In this document: positions 12,679 through 24,850 of the stretch, piece by piece
Layout: the number at the start of each line of letters is the position of its first letter
How positions within the stretch are numbered: position 1 is the first letter of the stretch
Source: Amorphophallus konjac
Taxonomy: Eukaryota; Streptophyta; Magnoliopsida; Alismatales; Araceae
Length of the DNA stretch: 64,000 bases
Assembly (NCBI GenBank): GCA_022559845.1
Contig: JAHNEJ010002656.1
Coordinates: 62,001 to 126,000, forward strand
Direction: 5' to 3'
Position numbers and translations under genes: made by a program
Notes under the pieces: model-generated
Database searches by the model: none
What the model was told of the DNA's origin: nothing
The model's input: the letters and a program-made list of their open reading frames with translations, nothing else

Positions 12679-13013
12679 ACTATGACTTTGCCCGACTCGG
12701 GCGATCCCGGGATGAGTAGCACCGTATCGGGCTTTCTCAGATACGATGCGATACGTCCGAGTTGGACCGACTCGACGAAGCACGATGCAATATATAAATA
12801 TATGTAATAAATAACAGAAATAGATAAAATATATCAATGGTTTCCGACGGATTCGACCAAAATATAATTCGTCAAAAATTTTTGACGTATTTTTGATCGA
12901 TTTTTTTCCGTCGAAAACGCCTGAAATATTTTTCTACCCTTGCTATAATTAATTAATAGTATACTATAATTAATTATGTTTAATCGTAATACGAGGTTCG
13001 TTGACTAGGTGAT
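11838..13013 (+). repeat. About 0.52-0.56 kb tandem repeat, two full copies and one truncated
   Basis: Copies start near 11838, 12399 and 12912, each with ctgaaatatttttctaccct. They continue through taattaatta, a segment rich in CGAGTCG and GATACG words, and a (TCT)n/(TC)n microsatellite (12019-12080 and 12609-12675). The third copy is cut off at 13013, where an LTR begins. No coding potential is recognised. Confidence 0.8.
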
Positions 13014-14406
13014 TGTTGACACTCAAAAAGTTGCCATATGTAGCAGCAAGCCCCGCATCAGGCCAAGAAGGAAAGAAAGAAGGTGAAAAGGAGGAAGATA
13101 AAAGGAAACGAAGAATAAAAGAAGGAGAAAGTTTAAGACATTAATAAAAGAAGAAAGAAGAAGAATATGTTATATATCTCTTGTTTTGATGATTCAAAGC
13201 TTCATTGATACACAGCTAAAACCACTGATACTACAGCTTAACCCGACAACTCACAGCTTGACCCAGATCTGAGCACCCAATGCTCGATCTAAACACCCTA
13301 CTACAAAAGTAGGAATCAACACAGATATAGTCAAGAACAATGAGAGAAACAAAAAGGTTTGAATGAAATGCAGATCGAGTAAAGATTATCGATCCCCCAA
13401 TGATTTGAATGTCTCGATCTGATGAAGAACTCCCACTGCCGCTTTGATTCTTCAGTTCTGATCGTCAATGGGGTTGGACTCTTTGCCTTGACCTTCAAAC
13501 CAGCAAGTTGAAAATGAGATGAGTCTTCTGGGCTTTTTTGGTCTTTTTTTCTTCAAAACGATCTCTCTCTCTCTTGTTCGAAAAACAACCTTCTCACAGC
13601 TTTTATTCCTTCTTCTTCTTGGCTTCGCACCCCTTCCTTCGTTGCTTACCCTTCTTTCCTTCTTGTGCTATTGCTATTATGTCTCTTTTTCTTGTTTGTT
13701 TTTCAACAGATCATGAACCTGTCTTGTTTTAGGCATTCTGTTAAGAATAGAATCTATTGAGCATAAACCTGCCCTTTTGTGCATTATGTTTGGGATAGAA
13801 TCCATTGATCCTCACCCGAACTGAAATCTGTTGGAATAAAATGGAATTTCCCGCCTTTGGAAACATCCTATCTCGTACCCTAACAGGCCAAATGGTTGGG
13901 CATCGGATCTTGTACCAAAATGGATCCCTTTTTTGGTTCGCTCAAGATTGTTCCCGACGCATGTCGACTTGCTCAGGCGTCCGGGTCGACTTACAGCAAG
14001 GCCTGGATAGACAACACTTATGGTTAACAGTGCAAGTCGACTTGTTCATTCTCTGAGTCGACTTGCTCAGGTTCTGAACAGAACATACAGTTCTGTCTGC
14101 CTGGACCAAGTCGAGTTGTGAAGCTTCCGAGTTGACTTGGAGAGGGCCTGATCAATTGGCTAGTTTCAGGAAGCAACTTCAGGTCGACTTGTTCACTGAA
14201 CAAGTCGACTTTCCCTTCTTTCTTTCATCTACTATTCTGTTTTAAGCCGAGCTTCAAGTTGACTTGCTCTGTTCTTGGGTCGACTTGTTCTTTTTGACCT
14301 ATGAACTTCGAGAAATTAGAATTGTGCATTATAATTCATGTTTTCCAATCAGAATTGAACTGAATGAATTATAGGTAGTCATCATCAAAACAAGGGATAT
14401 ACAACA
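13014..14406 (-). mobile_element. Sirevirus-type LTR, minus strand (3' LTR)
   Basis: On the minus strand the block starts TGTTGTATATCCC at 14406, directly after a purine tract, and contains a ttgttttgatgatgac word and many GTCGAC-containing words (13960-14290). Its far end is placed at the TG at 13014, which is less certain. The orientation is opposite to the Sirevirus fragment at 6690-9170, so it is a second insertion. Confidence 0.55.
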
Positions 14407-14421
14407 TTCTCCCCCTTTTTA
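14405..14421 (-). promoter_or_regulatory. Polypurine tract of the minus-strand Sirevirus
   Basis: On the minus strand AAAAAGGGGGAGAATGT abuts the LTR start, the expected primer for plus-strand DNA synthesis. Confidence 0.6.
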
Positions 14422-14781
14422 ATGATGGCAACTATAAGTCATTGTTAATTTGCATTTCAACCATTCACATAGTAGCCATTGCAAAGGTACATCATTGGAA
14501 ACTTGTTTTTATTTCACTTCAAAAATATGTACATGGATGTATATCTTGCGATAGACATTTCTACATGAAAATGTGACTAACTTAGACTATGAACCTAATT
14601 GAGATAGACTGATAGATACTACACTGACTGACGGACTTAGACTATGAACAATGAAAAAGACAATGACGACTATTCTCTCCCCTTTGACATCATGAAAATA
14701 AGGCTGGGGAGAGATAGAATCAATGACGTGGAGCAGAAGGGCTAGCAAACAGTCGTGCTTCAAGGGCTCATAGTCTCTGGT

Positions 14782-15911
14782 CTAGTTGTTGCATTTGTTC
14801 CTTAACGACCCTGTCAAGGGTTTTGAATATGCAGTAAAAGTATCAGATAAATGGTGAAGGCCAGCGGAGACATGTCTAACACATTGATCCAATTCTGGCA
14901 GCAGATCTGAAGCTTGAGTTGATGTAGAAGGACGATAAGAGCTTTCTGCCGTACTTGTTTCTTCATGTCCCAATTTCCACATGGCATTAAATTCTGCTTG
15001 GAGCTGAGTTGCATGTTGATGAAGACAAGCATAGTCTTTCTCCAAACTTTCCATCCTTTCAACCAAATGGGCATATGAAAGCCTGACTTTTTGAATCTTA
15101 GCAATTGATTCCATGTGGTGAACATTGACTTGTTTCAGTTGATTTTCTAGCCTCTGTAACTCATTGTGCAGCCTGGTTTGAAGCAGTGAGGTATGAGTTG
15201 ACACATCTCCCAATGTACCAACTAGTCTGTTAAATCTGCTGGCTGCATGGTCAGCATATTCCTTTTGTTGAAGGAACTTGCTCTCCATCTGATTTTTAAA
15301 CGGGCAAGCCTCAAATCAAATCTGGTGGACATGTCTCCCATGGAGGCTTGGAAGGAATTAAACTAAGCTGATAAACTGACAAACTGAGAGGAAATGAATG
15401 CATAAAGCTCAGGTGGCATAGACTCTGATGGAATAGTAGCAGGAGTAGAGGTAGAAGCCTGTGAATGCCCTGGAGCTTGAAATGGAACTTCTCGAGAAGA
15501 TGGAGGAGGTGGAGTTCTGGCAGGTGCCGTCCATGGGACAACTGGCAGATCCCTTGGAATAGGAGAGCCTGGTGGTGGTGAAGGTATTGTAGGAGGAACT
15601 GGAGAAGGAACTGTAGGCTGTTCATCAAAAATGGGAGAAGATGGTGGCTCTGCTGGAACCGAAGAATCAGGATGGAGGCCCTTTTTGGAAGGTAATGGTC
15701 TAGAGACCACATCTCCCACTTTGGTATACTTCATGAATGTGCTGACATTATGGAAAGAATAAATATTACGTTTTGGAATTACTTTGCACACTTCATGATC
15801 AAGAGGAATTGCAGCCAATTCAAAAATTGCAGTGAGGTGTGAAGCATAGGGATGTGATTTGTCTTTATAGTTCATGCAATATTTGATGTGATGGAGCATC
15901 ATCTGAGGCAT
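14782..15911 (-). pseudogene. Sirevirus envelope-like / putative plant transposon protein, frameshifted
   Basis: Two minus-strand open frames (15363-15911 and 14782-15288) lie directly upstream of the 3' LTR, where Sireviruses carry their envelope-like ORF. The first has text like HPYASHLTAIFELAAIPLD and TFMKYTKVGD, matching my memory of the repetitive plant transposon protein domain found in such ORFs, followed by a proline-serine-rich linker. The second is predicted coiled-coil (LHNELQRLENQLKQV). The two frames are offset, so at least one frameshift separates them. No intact product is expected. Confidence 0.5.
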
Positions 15912-16219
15912 GAAAATTTACTGTTTTGTGAGTAGATGATAGAAAAGGAAGAGGTGAGTTCCATTGACCTGACCCTGACCTCCACCTTTGGGGGATATAA
16001 TAGTGGTGAACATATGGTGGAGTATGTGGAATGGAGGAAAGACATTGGCATTAATGTTGTTAGGGATTTCTGCAGGAGCAGGTGCCCTGACATCAAACTA
16101 TAAGCCTCCCTCTCATCAAACTGTGTAGACTTGGGGTTTGCTTGTGGGAATAGATTTTTATTTATTTTATTTATTTCTTTTCTTTATACTTATTAAGTTT
16201 ATTTATTTATTTATTTAAT
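15912..16219. other. No gene recognised
   Basis: Probably the decayed upstream continuation of the envelope-like ORF on the minus strand. An AT-rich (ttta)n run occupies 16150-16219. Confidence 0.4.
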
Positions 16220-16440
16220 ATGTAATCGTGCCAGTCACGGAGTGACGAGTTTATTGTGCACACCGTCTGACTAATCAGACAATAGTGGGTGATCGTGTTA
16301 GGACCCAAAGTCCGCCATACTATAAAGGCCATGGCATTGATTATGCCCTTCCGAAAGAGGGAAAACCCTTGATTAATCGGCAAGATAGAAAAGCCCTCGG
16401 GGCTAAAGTAATACATGGACAACATACTCATTTTATAAAG
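16220..16440 (-). mobile_element. Remnant of a Tat-type LTR 3' end, inverted
   Basis: The reverse complement reads gattaatcaagggttttccc, then gtctgattagtcagacg, then cgtcactccgtgactggcac. This is the same order as the U5 end of the outer element (56110-56250) and of the inner element (26300-26475). It is therefore an inverted LTR tail of the same broad family, without its other parts. Confidence 0.65.
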
Positions 16441-16702
16441 TAGAAACAAGGTTTAATTATGCATGCAAGCACGCAATATAGTGATATTTATTCTATTTAA
16501 CCGGTTCTTGGTACGGAGTGGAGAACTTAGATCTGAAGATCACCTCACGCTTAGTGATAGTTTCTAGCCGGACTTAATCCGACCTTCCGCTAATCATCAT
16601 TTCATACACATGCATATACAATCAGATATGAGAGAATATACATATGGGGGTTGATTTCTTAATTTGGAATCGTGCGCAGAAGTTGGGATTAGTTGAATCA
16701 CG

Positions 16703-17101
16703 ACTGTTGACACCCGTTTTTTGCCGATAAGTTGAGTCATTCCTTTTACCATTATTGTTGATGCCTCGAATTATCCATCACTCTTTGGATCATTTTTGGG
16801 CATAATCTTGGGCCCATTTTTGGGTGCCTCCCTCCCTGACCCGGTCGGCTTCAATTCAGGGCTTAGTGAGCATTGATCTTGCTTAATTTACTACATTTTA
16901 TCAATTTTTAACACCCAGGCATTGTGCGGCCAGTCGCCTGGCCGCTCAGTCATTGCGCGGTTGATATTGAGCCGTTTGGATATTTTTCAGATATTTAAAT
17001 AATGTTTTTGAATTTCCACCGACAAACCACTGAGCGGTCCATTCTCAGCCGTTTAACTCCATTAAGCGGTATGTATATGACCGTCCAATCCTCCAGAGCC
17101 C
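16703..17101 (+). mobile_element. Fragment starting like a Tat-type LTR
   Basis: The block starts TGTTGACACCCG, a common Tat-type LTR start, and runs to 17101, where it is interrupted by the outer element. The five bases before the insertion are agccc, the expected target duplication, but the matching copy lies beyond the window. Confidence 0.4.
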
Positions 17102-17140
17102 TGTGGACACTGAAAAATTATCACCCCATGCTTACGTGCA

Positions 17141-17680
17141 GGGAAATGAAGAAGAGGAGAAAGCAGAAGAAAAGATGAGAAGAAGAGAAGAAGAAAAGGA
17201 AACCACGTTGATGCCTCCAGCGGCACACTTCAAGTGCCCCTCTAGCGGCACGCTTCTGAACGGCCTTTCAGCGGCACGCTTCTGAACGGCCTTTCAGCAG
17301 CACACTCGGGGTGGCCTTTCAGCGGCACGCCCCTGCTAGCTCTCAGCGGCACGCCCCTGCTAGCCCTCAGCGGCACACTCCTTCAAACGCCCTCAGCGGC
17401 ACGCTCCTAAGGGAAATGAAGAAGAGGAGAAAGCAGAAGAAAAGATGAGAAGAAGAGAAGAAGAAAAGGAAACCACGTTGATGCCTCCAGCGGCAGACTT
17501 CAAGTGCCCCCCTAGCGGCATGCTTCTGAACGGCCGTTCAGTGGCACACTCTGGGTGGCCTTTCAGCGGCACGCCCCTGCTAGCCCTCAGCGGCATGCCC
17601 CTGCTAGCCCTCAGCGGCACACTCCTTCAAACGCCCTCAGCGGCACGCTCCTAAGGTGCCTCCAGTAGCACACCCTTCAT
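17141..17680 (+). repeat. 270 bp tandem duplication inside the outer 5' LTR
   Basis: The word gggaaatgaagaagaggaga recurs at 17141 and 17411, each followed by a GAAGAA-rich purine stretch and a block of cagcggcac units. The same duplication exists in the 3' LTR (63086 and 63332) with a shorter period of about 246 bp. Confidence 0.8.
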
Positions 17681-18009
17681 GCCCTCCAGCGGCACGCTCT
17701 TAAACCCTCAAAGGCCCTCCCAGCGGCACAACATTTTGCCCTTCCAGCAGCACGCCCTTGCAATCTTTCAGCGACATGCCCCCTGGGCCTTCTACCGGTG
17801 CAGCCTGCTGGCTCCTCAGCGGCACGTCCCGGCAGAGCGAATGGGATGCCCATCCCCTATGATCCATTGGCGTGCAGTGGACTTGCTGAGGTGTCACCCG
17901 GAGAGGAAGGCACGCAGCCTACCCCTTCAGCCGCCCAGGACAAGGGAGTCCACTCCCATTCAATGCGTGTCGAATCGTTCCTGCCCTCGGACGCCCCTGC
18001 CACTGAAGA

Positions 18010-18017
18010 TATAAAAG
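18010..18017 (+). promoter_or_regulatory. LTR TATA box (outer element)
   Basis: TATAAAAG followed by CCTCC is conserved with the inner element LTR (23814-23821), in the same position relative to motif cluster A. It is the likely core promoter of the LTR. Confidence 0.6.
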
Positions 18018-20199
18018 CCTCCGCTGCTCCAAACAAAAGGAGGGGAGGCGGACGCAACAGAGAGATGGGAAGAGGAGAAGAAAAAGAGAAGAAGGGAAGA
18101 AGAGAAGAAGAAGAAGGAGAGGGTAGGCTCCAGCTCCCCCGTTGCTCCGTCCACTGCCCCTGCGCGAAGAGAGAAAAGAAGAGAAGAAGAGAGGAGAGTT
18201 TGCCACTCCACCCACTGCCACCTGAGCGAAGAGAAGAGAAGAAAGGGAAAGGGGTTACCCCCCCCTTTTTTTGCTGCTATCCCATCCACCACCTTCTGTG
18301 TGAAGAGAGGAAGAGAAGAAGAGTGAGTGAAGAGAGAGAGAGAGGTCCGAGAGGGGAGGAGTCCATGCTCCGTTCCCCCCCTCACTATATTTTCTTTCTT
18401 ACTTACTTTGTCCTCCTTTTTTTCCCTTTCTGTCGCAATGTATTAGCTCTCTTGGGGCACTCCTTTTATGAGAGTAAAAGTAGAAGGCTTGCAAATATTT
18501 TTGGACGTCCTTCCGAGGCATTTCTTCCCTGCTTGCACCCCTCGGTGTTTCACACCCCTTTCTTTTTCTTCCTCTCTTTAGGGTCTTCTTCTCCCGGGCG
18601 TTTTGGCCTTAGTTCACCCCCAGCCGTGCCCCAACGACACACCCCAGCTGTGCCCCAGCAGCACACCCCAGCTGTGCCCCCAGCTGTGCCTCCAGTGGCA
18701 CACCCCAGCCGTGCCTCCAACAACACAGCCCAACTGTGTCTCCAGCAGCACACCCCTGAAGTGCCCCAGCGGCACACCCTAACCAGCCCTTACCGGCACA
18801 CCTTAGGCTAGCCTCTACCCGGCACACCTGGCCCTCCCCCTTCTAGTCGGGGTATCCTTAGGCTGCATTAGCCCAATGTTTCCTGTCCGTCGTTCCCTCC
18901 GAGTTTTCCAAGATTTTATTAAGGTGTTGCCGCTCTCGGGCGTCCACCTCCAATTGTCGGGTTTCGCCACTCCATGTGGGTGCGTTCCCTGTATCCCCCT
19001 TACGCCCTGGGTCAAGGGGAGATGCTGCCGAATTTTTATTAAAAGTGATGCCATGATAAAAGACAAAGTGAAGTAACTAATGAACGAAAAAATAATGATA
19101 AGACATCCGAACCAAAACAATGGAACCGTACAAGACTCAGAGGATTGGGCTGCCGCACATGGCCCCGGACTTAACCACCCAATGAAGGATTGAGAACCTG
19201 GCTACCCAAAACTCCTCCATCTGAACTTCGTATGCCAAAAGGGACCCCATTTCAGCCCTCTCCACCAGCCTCCAGCGGCACACTCCCTTAGCCCTCAGCG
19301 GCACACTCCCTTGGCCTTCAACGACGCACTCTCCACCAGTCTCCAGCGGCAAACTCCTTTAGCCTCCGGCGGCACACTCCCTTGGCCTTCAATGGCACAC
19401 TCCCTTTAGCCTCCAACGGCACACTCCCTTGGCCTTCAACGGCACACTCTCCACCAGCCTCCAACGGTACACTCCCCACCACCCTCTCCACACACGTGCC
19501 GAATGCAACAGATAATAATAATAATAATAAGGGACTCATAATAAAAAGGGGGTGAATAGTAATGATGACGAACTCAATAAATAAATAAGTAAATAATCAT
19601 AATAAAGAAATAAGTAACAATAACGATGAGCTTAACAGTAATGATACTAAACCTAAAATATATGTACATATGATAATAATAAATAATAAATGAATAAATA
19701 GTAATAATATGGAAAAATAATAAAGAAGAAATAATAACAACAAATTCACTCCAAAAAATATGTAAAATAACAAATAATAATGATAAAAAAATCAAATAAT
19801 AATAAAATGATGAGACCCGCTCCGCAGCGTCATTCTCCTCGAGACCCAGTATAAAGGGAACATTAACGCCGCCTCCCCACTTCGGGTTTGGATCTTGGGA
19901 GTCATTCCAATATGGTCGTAATCCGACATTACTCTGGGCCGATAGTTTGGCAAATCGGACTCATTCTCATTGGGATTCGTTTCCGCTCTTTCATTGAGAT
20001 TGCCGTAAACTCGGCATACATTTATCCGGGTTTATTTCTGTTTATTTCGTGCCTTCAATACGGACTTTGGTCCGAACATAAAGTGATCCATGAATGACCG
20101 ACAAAAACTGAATGAAACGAGGCGGTTCTCGTCATCTCCGAGCCCTACGCATGGGGATATCAATAAGACCTTCGTGGGTCGCGCTTAGACCACGGGTTC

Positions 20200-22120
20200 T
20201 GTAATGCCCTGGATCCTTGGTAGGTCTTGCTGGATCTTCATTGGATCTTTTGGATTGGTTTCGCTTAGTTTCGGTTCACTTTGGTGGCTTCCGAGTTGAG
20301 CTTTACGAGCCGTGTGGATTTTTCTCTCGTACTAGTTACGGAACCCTACGGTGAGTTTGTTTCTCAGTTTCTCAAACTCGTGGATGCTACAGCGACGATG
20401 TACTCGTCGAGCCGGTCGTTTCGACTATTTTCGCGTATTTTTCGGAGATAGGGCCAGAAATCAGATTTTTCATAAATTAGGAAAATTCCTAATTTCTTTT
20501 CCATTTTCTTTCCTTTTCCTCTCTCCTTCTTCTCATTTCGCCGCCACCGTCGCTCTCTCCCGTTTTCTCTCTTCTCGAGCTTCCTCGGCTCTGGCTGCAG
20601 ACGGGGTACCTAGGAGAGAGTGTTGGGGATGCTGTGGAGCTGGCTGGGTGCGCGACGGGTCGAAGATGGAGTGGTTTTGGCGCGATCCCGAACGGTGGAT
20701 TCAAAGCCGACGTTTGGACTCGCGGTGTGGTTTTTGGCACGGTTTAGTCCTTTCGGGACACGGTTTCTTCGGTGGAGGTAGGGTGATGGTTCCTCACTTC
20801 TTCCTCTCCTTTTTCCCTGTCATTGCACGCCGTTCGGCAAGGAAACGGTCGAGTTTGGGCTTGTTTTGCCTAAATCGTGATTTTTGTGGTTTGTAGGGTT
20901 TGCCGGAAAACGGCAACCGTTCTTAGCGTAGTTAGTTTTGAACTGACCGCCGGGATGTCAGGATCCCAACCACGTTAATTTCGTGTTGATTGGTGTTCAT
21001 TCGAGGCCGGTAGGAGCCCGGGAACCTCGTTGACCCATTTTGGATGGATTGGTAGGAATCGCCCGGATCTTGTGTTTTTGAGCTTGCATGTGGGCTTTTT
21101 AGCCTTCTTATGTTGTTTTTCGTCGATTGGGTTTGTTTCCTCTGCGCTTCTGCGTGAATGGGGTGTGGAACGGGTCGATTTGGCCATTCCTCTGTTTTCC
21201 CGCCGTAGCTGATGTAGCAGTCGTTTTAGAGACCGTCACTTGATCTGACAGCCCCACGACTAGCCGTTACATTGTCTGGGTGGTTTGAGTTCTTCGGGGT
21301 TTTAAGAGAGTGACGGCCTAGGGCTGGCGCGTCACTTTTCTCTAACGCGTCCCGTGAGGCGCGTTATATCTCTTTTGTCGTTTATTGCTTGGGTTAAGTC
21401 GGTTCCTCTAATGCGCTTGACCCAGTGCGTTAGATGGATGTAACGCGCCATGTCCTAGCCGTTACATTCTATTTGACCGACGTTGACCATTTGAGGCGGT
21501 GCCTCTGGCGGTGGTTCCCCCGTGCGTTAGGTGTTTGTAACGCGCCTGCCCCTACTGCTGTCCCTGTTCTGTTTACAGCTTTCTAGTGTAGCTTTTTCTG
21601 CTTTGCTGCACTTACTGTTTGAGTTGCTTCCGTTGCACTGTGCGTTTTCCAGTGGGGATCCGCGTGACCCCTACTGAGTTTCTGTTTAGAGACTCACCCC
21701 TTCTTTTCAGGTGGGTTTCACCTTCTGCCTTTGTGGTTCCTGGAGTGTGCGTGCTCGTTGCGTGCCGTTGCTGCCAGCAGGTACCTACGTCGGGCTTCTC
21801 CCGACTTCTTGGTACGTCTTTTCTTTCTGTCGACTGTACTGTGCTAGACTTGTTGTCTTTAGCTTTGGACTGACTCTGGGTTATAATTGTTAATTTGAAC
21901 TGTTAATTAAAAAGTAATTTTATTTCTGCTACTTTAGCAAACCTATCTAATGAAATTTAATTGCTTCTGTTATATCTCTGTGGCTTCAATGTACTCTACA
22001 CGTGCCTTTTTCCCTTCGGAGCTTTCCCGCTCTTGGGAGGCCTCGCGGGTTCCTTGTGGTATCACGCGTATCCGATAGTATTACCGGGTATGCCGGGTAT
22101 CCGGAATCCGAGTCGCTACA
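20200..22120 (+). repeat. Middle element 5' LTR (1.9 kb, internally shortened)
   Basis: TGTAATGCC to GTCGCTACA. It aligns with the 3' LTR (51492-55276) except that about 1.86 kb (52844-54703 in the 3' copy) is missing at about 21550. The alignable parts differ visibly at scattered sites, more than the inner element LTRs, so this insertion is older. The open frames in it (for example 20351-20896) occur in both LTRs without domain support and are not genes. Confidence 0.9.
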
Positions 22121-22123
22121 GCT

Positions 22124-22135
22124 TGGTATCAGAGC
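22124..22135 (+). promoter_or_regulatory. Primer-binding site, initiator Met tRNA type
   Basis: TGGTATCAGAGC begins three bases after the LTR end and is complementary to the 3' end of plant initiator methionine tRNA, the primer used by many Copia and chromovirus elements. The match stops after 12 bases. Confidence 0.8.
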
Positions 22136-23140
22136 AGTGTTCTGAGATGTTCGGAGTTCTATTCTAAGCTATCAGAGCATTGTTGTGTGAAGTACATGGG
22201 AATCCGGGATATACAGTTTCCAGAGTCGTGAAGGTCCAGTACAGTCTTCAGCTGGCTTCGGTTTGCGATCCTTTATCGCTTTGTTTTCTGTGTCTTGTCT
22301 TGTGCGTGTGGTTCTGGCACTGTACGAGATGATTCTGCTCTCGTCAGGATGTGACGAGGTGTTTTTTTTTTGTCGTGGAATTTGTCTCGATCATGTTGTA
22401 CTTGGCAGTGTTCGCCGGAAGGCTTGAATCTGTGGTACGTTGTTCGAGATTTTTCCGTGAGTTGTTCAGGTTGCTGTTGACCTTCAGCCTTGGTTTGATG
22501 ACCGCACATGTTCTTACGTTGTATTGGTCGTCCCGGCTTCAATCTGTTCAGCTCCTGATGTGTTTTGCTTCTGTTGAAGTGCTCGATTAGATTCCGTGTT
22601 TGAGAAGTTACTCAGGCAAGCTAGGATTTTCCCTTCCTGGTGAGCTTTTGTGGTTGAGCTAATTGCTTCTTGTTCCTTCTGGTGGAATCTTTTTTGAGGT
22701 TTGCCTTGGAATTGATGTCTTGGTGATGCCTTTGTCCTGTATCTGCTTAAGTGTGGACAGCTTTATTTTGAGCCTGATCAGCTCTTTGTTATACGGTTGC
22801 TTGGCTTTCGACTCCATGAGGGTGTTAAGAGCTGTCGCGTACCGTATTTGTCGTGCCGTGTCCAGCGGTCGATGTATCGTGAAGACTCATTTATCATTTT
22901 CGAGACGTGATGGTAAGCTGAGATTGATGCTTTCCTTGTGCTTTGTGCTGAAGCAGGTGCTCTTCTCCTGTTGCACTTAGGCTCCTTGTGATCGGTTGTT
23001 CACGGGATCGGTACTCGCGGCGTGTGATTTGCGATCTTTATTGATTGCGATGGCGCCTGGTGTGTGCTGAGATGCGACTACCGAGGTTGTTCTGTTGCCT
23101 GTACGCGTTGTTGAGAGTGCAGCGGAAGTGTGTGGGTTGG
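22136..23140 (+). other. Middle element internal region, left part, non-coding
   Basis: Rich in TTG, TGT and CTT words, with no gag-like domain in any frame. The target GTTGG of the inner insertion is at 23136-23140. Confidence 0.6.
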
Positions 23141-23315
23141 TGTGGACACCGAAAATTACACATCCAAAATGTCATGCTCAGCCCAGCATCAACAACGGCG
23201 CCGAGTGAAGAAACCCCCGGGGAAATCAAGCACAAAAGGCTCCACAGCCCGTGGGCCTCGAAGAAAATCAAGTGGGCCACAACTCATGCTCACAATGGGC
23301 TCAAAATCGCCCATT

Positions 23316-23640
23316 TAGCCCTTCAGCGGCACACCCTGCCGCGGCCTTCACCGGCACACCCCCATGGGGGGTCTTCACCGGCACACCCCCATGGGGGGGG
23401 TCTTCACCGGCACACCCCCATAGGGGGGGTCTTCACCGGCACACCCCCTTTGGGGTTCAACGGCACGCCCCCTGGGGGGTCTTCAGCGACACACCCTGTA
23501 GGGTCCCCAGCGGCACGCCCTTCAGGCTGTTCAACGGCACGCCTTTAGGGGCTTCAACGGCACGCCGTTTTGGCTCTCCAGCGGCACGCCTCTTCAGCTC
23601 GCCAGCGGCACAGCGGTGAAGCTTTTCAACGGACGACGTG
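23316..23640 (+). repeat. GGCACRCC motif cluster A
   Basis: About a dozen copies of cagcggcac or caccggcac followed by gcc or acc, with variable 10-20 base spacers. The 3' LTR counterpart (47324-47590) has one unit fewer. Equivalent clusters sit at the same relative place in the outer LTR. Confidence 0.85.
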
Positions 23641-23813
23641 AGGCCCATACCCTACGCATCCTTGGCGCGCAATGGAGCCGTCTGAGGTGGCAGCTGATCG
23701 TTGGGCCACGTAGCCTACCCCACTGACACCCAGGACGGGGCAGGTCAAACCCCATGATCACAATCCACTTCCCACCTTCGACAGCCGTGCTCGAAGTCGT
23801 CGGTGGCTGGGAG

Positions 23814-23821
23814 TATAAAAG
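23814..23821 (+). promoter_or_regulatory. LTR TATA box (inner element)
   Basis: TATAAAAG followed by CCTCC, just after motif cluster A, and identical in the 3' LTR at 47786-47793. It is conserved with the outer LTR and is the probable core promoter of the genomic transcript. Confidence 0.65.
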
Positions 23822-24557
23822 CCTCCTGTTAAAAAAGATAAGAAAAAAAAGGAGGAGAACGGCGAAAGAGGAAGAGAGGAAGGAGAAGAGGTTCCAACAG
23901 TAGAGGGCACACACAGGAGAAAGAGGAGAAGAAAGAAGAGAAGAAGAGGCCCTCCCGGCCTGTTCTCCGTCCGACGGCCACCGGGAAGAAACAAGAGTAA
24001 GAGAGAGAGAGCTTGTTGTATTGGGGGAAAGGGTTGGGGATAGGGGCCGATGTCTTAGGCCCGGATGTCTTCTTCCCTCTTGTATCCCACTCCTCCTGGC
24101 GTTCTTGGTCTTTCTTACTCTTGTCCATGGCCCCATTTGGGGAGTTTGCTTTTGCCATATGTATGAAGGGCCTCGCCCTCTTGATTCTCATGAATGAAAA
24201 CCACCCTCTCCGGGTTTCTTTTCGATCCTCGATGTTTTAGGCTAGGCTTTGCGGGCTTTTCTGACGGACAATCCGTTCCTCCCTCCGTCTCCTTATTCCT
24301 CCGGCGTCTTTAGGGTCCTCCACGTCGATGTAGGTTTCCCCCTTCTGTTGGCCTTGGCTCCGTGAGCTCCTCACTCATTCCCTTCTATGGCCATCTACCG
24401 TGTTCCCGAGCTTGAGGAGAAAGGGAGGTACCCTTCTTTCCTCCCAACCACCCAGTTACTAATGGGCCACTCCCGGCCTTGAAATCCCCCATCTTTATTC
24501 CTCTTTTCCTGAACAGCCACCAAGTACCCCCCCCAGTTGCTAACACCCCTTTTAAGC

Positions 24558-24850
24558 CTCTCAGCGGTGCACCTTTCTGGCCTTTGGCCGGCACACCTTT
24601 CCAGCCCTCAGCGGCACGCCCAGATCAGCCCTCGGCGGCACGCTAGATCAGCCTTCAGCGGTGCGCCCACTCTTGGCCTTCAGCGGCACACCCTGTTTAG
24701 CCTTCAGCGGCACACCCCCTGTTCAGCCTCCAACGGCACACCCTGTCCAGCCTTCAGCGGCACACCCTGTTCGGCCTTCAGCGGCACACCCCCTGTTCAG
24801 CCCTCAGCGGCACACCCCCTGTTCAGCCCTCAGCGGCAAGCCCTTCAGTC
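24558..24850 (+). repeat. GGCACRCC motif cluster B
   Basis: About twelve units of the form cagcggcacaccctgttcag, period about 24-27 bp, with the core strongly conserved and the rest drifting. The 3' LTR copy is at 48534-48830. Confidence 0.85.

Larger units (their letters stand above)
17102..20199 (+). repeat. Outer element 5' LTR, left part
   Basis: It starts TGTGGACACTG and runs to the middle-element insertion, with the 5 bp target GGTTC at 20195-20199. It contains three clusters of the GGCACRCC motif (17205-17835, 18610-18835, 19258-19500) and a conserved TATAAAAG. A module near 18905-19050 has inner-LTR homology (ctgccgaattttt, cgccctgggtcaagggg). The long open frame 17798-18811 is repeat translation, not a gene. 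Confidence 0.85.

Noticed and set aside
17798..18811. 337-codon open frame in the outer LTR
   Set aside because: It crosses the TATA box and two motif arrays, has no domain and is low-complexity. It is an accidental opening in repeat sequence.
20351..20896. 181-codon frame repeated at 51642-52187 in the middle LTRs
   Set aside because: Its presence in both LTRs follows from LTR duplication; it has no domain and accumulates substitutions without codon bias.
24558..24850. CRISPR-like look of conserved core plus variable spacers
   Set aside because: The context is a plant LTR, cores are short and degenerate, spacers are related to one another, and no cas-like gene exists. It is a minisatellite.
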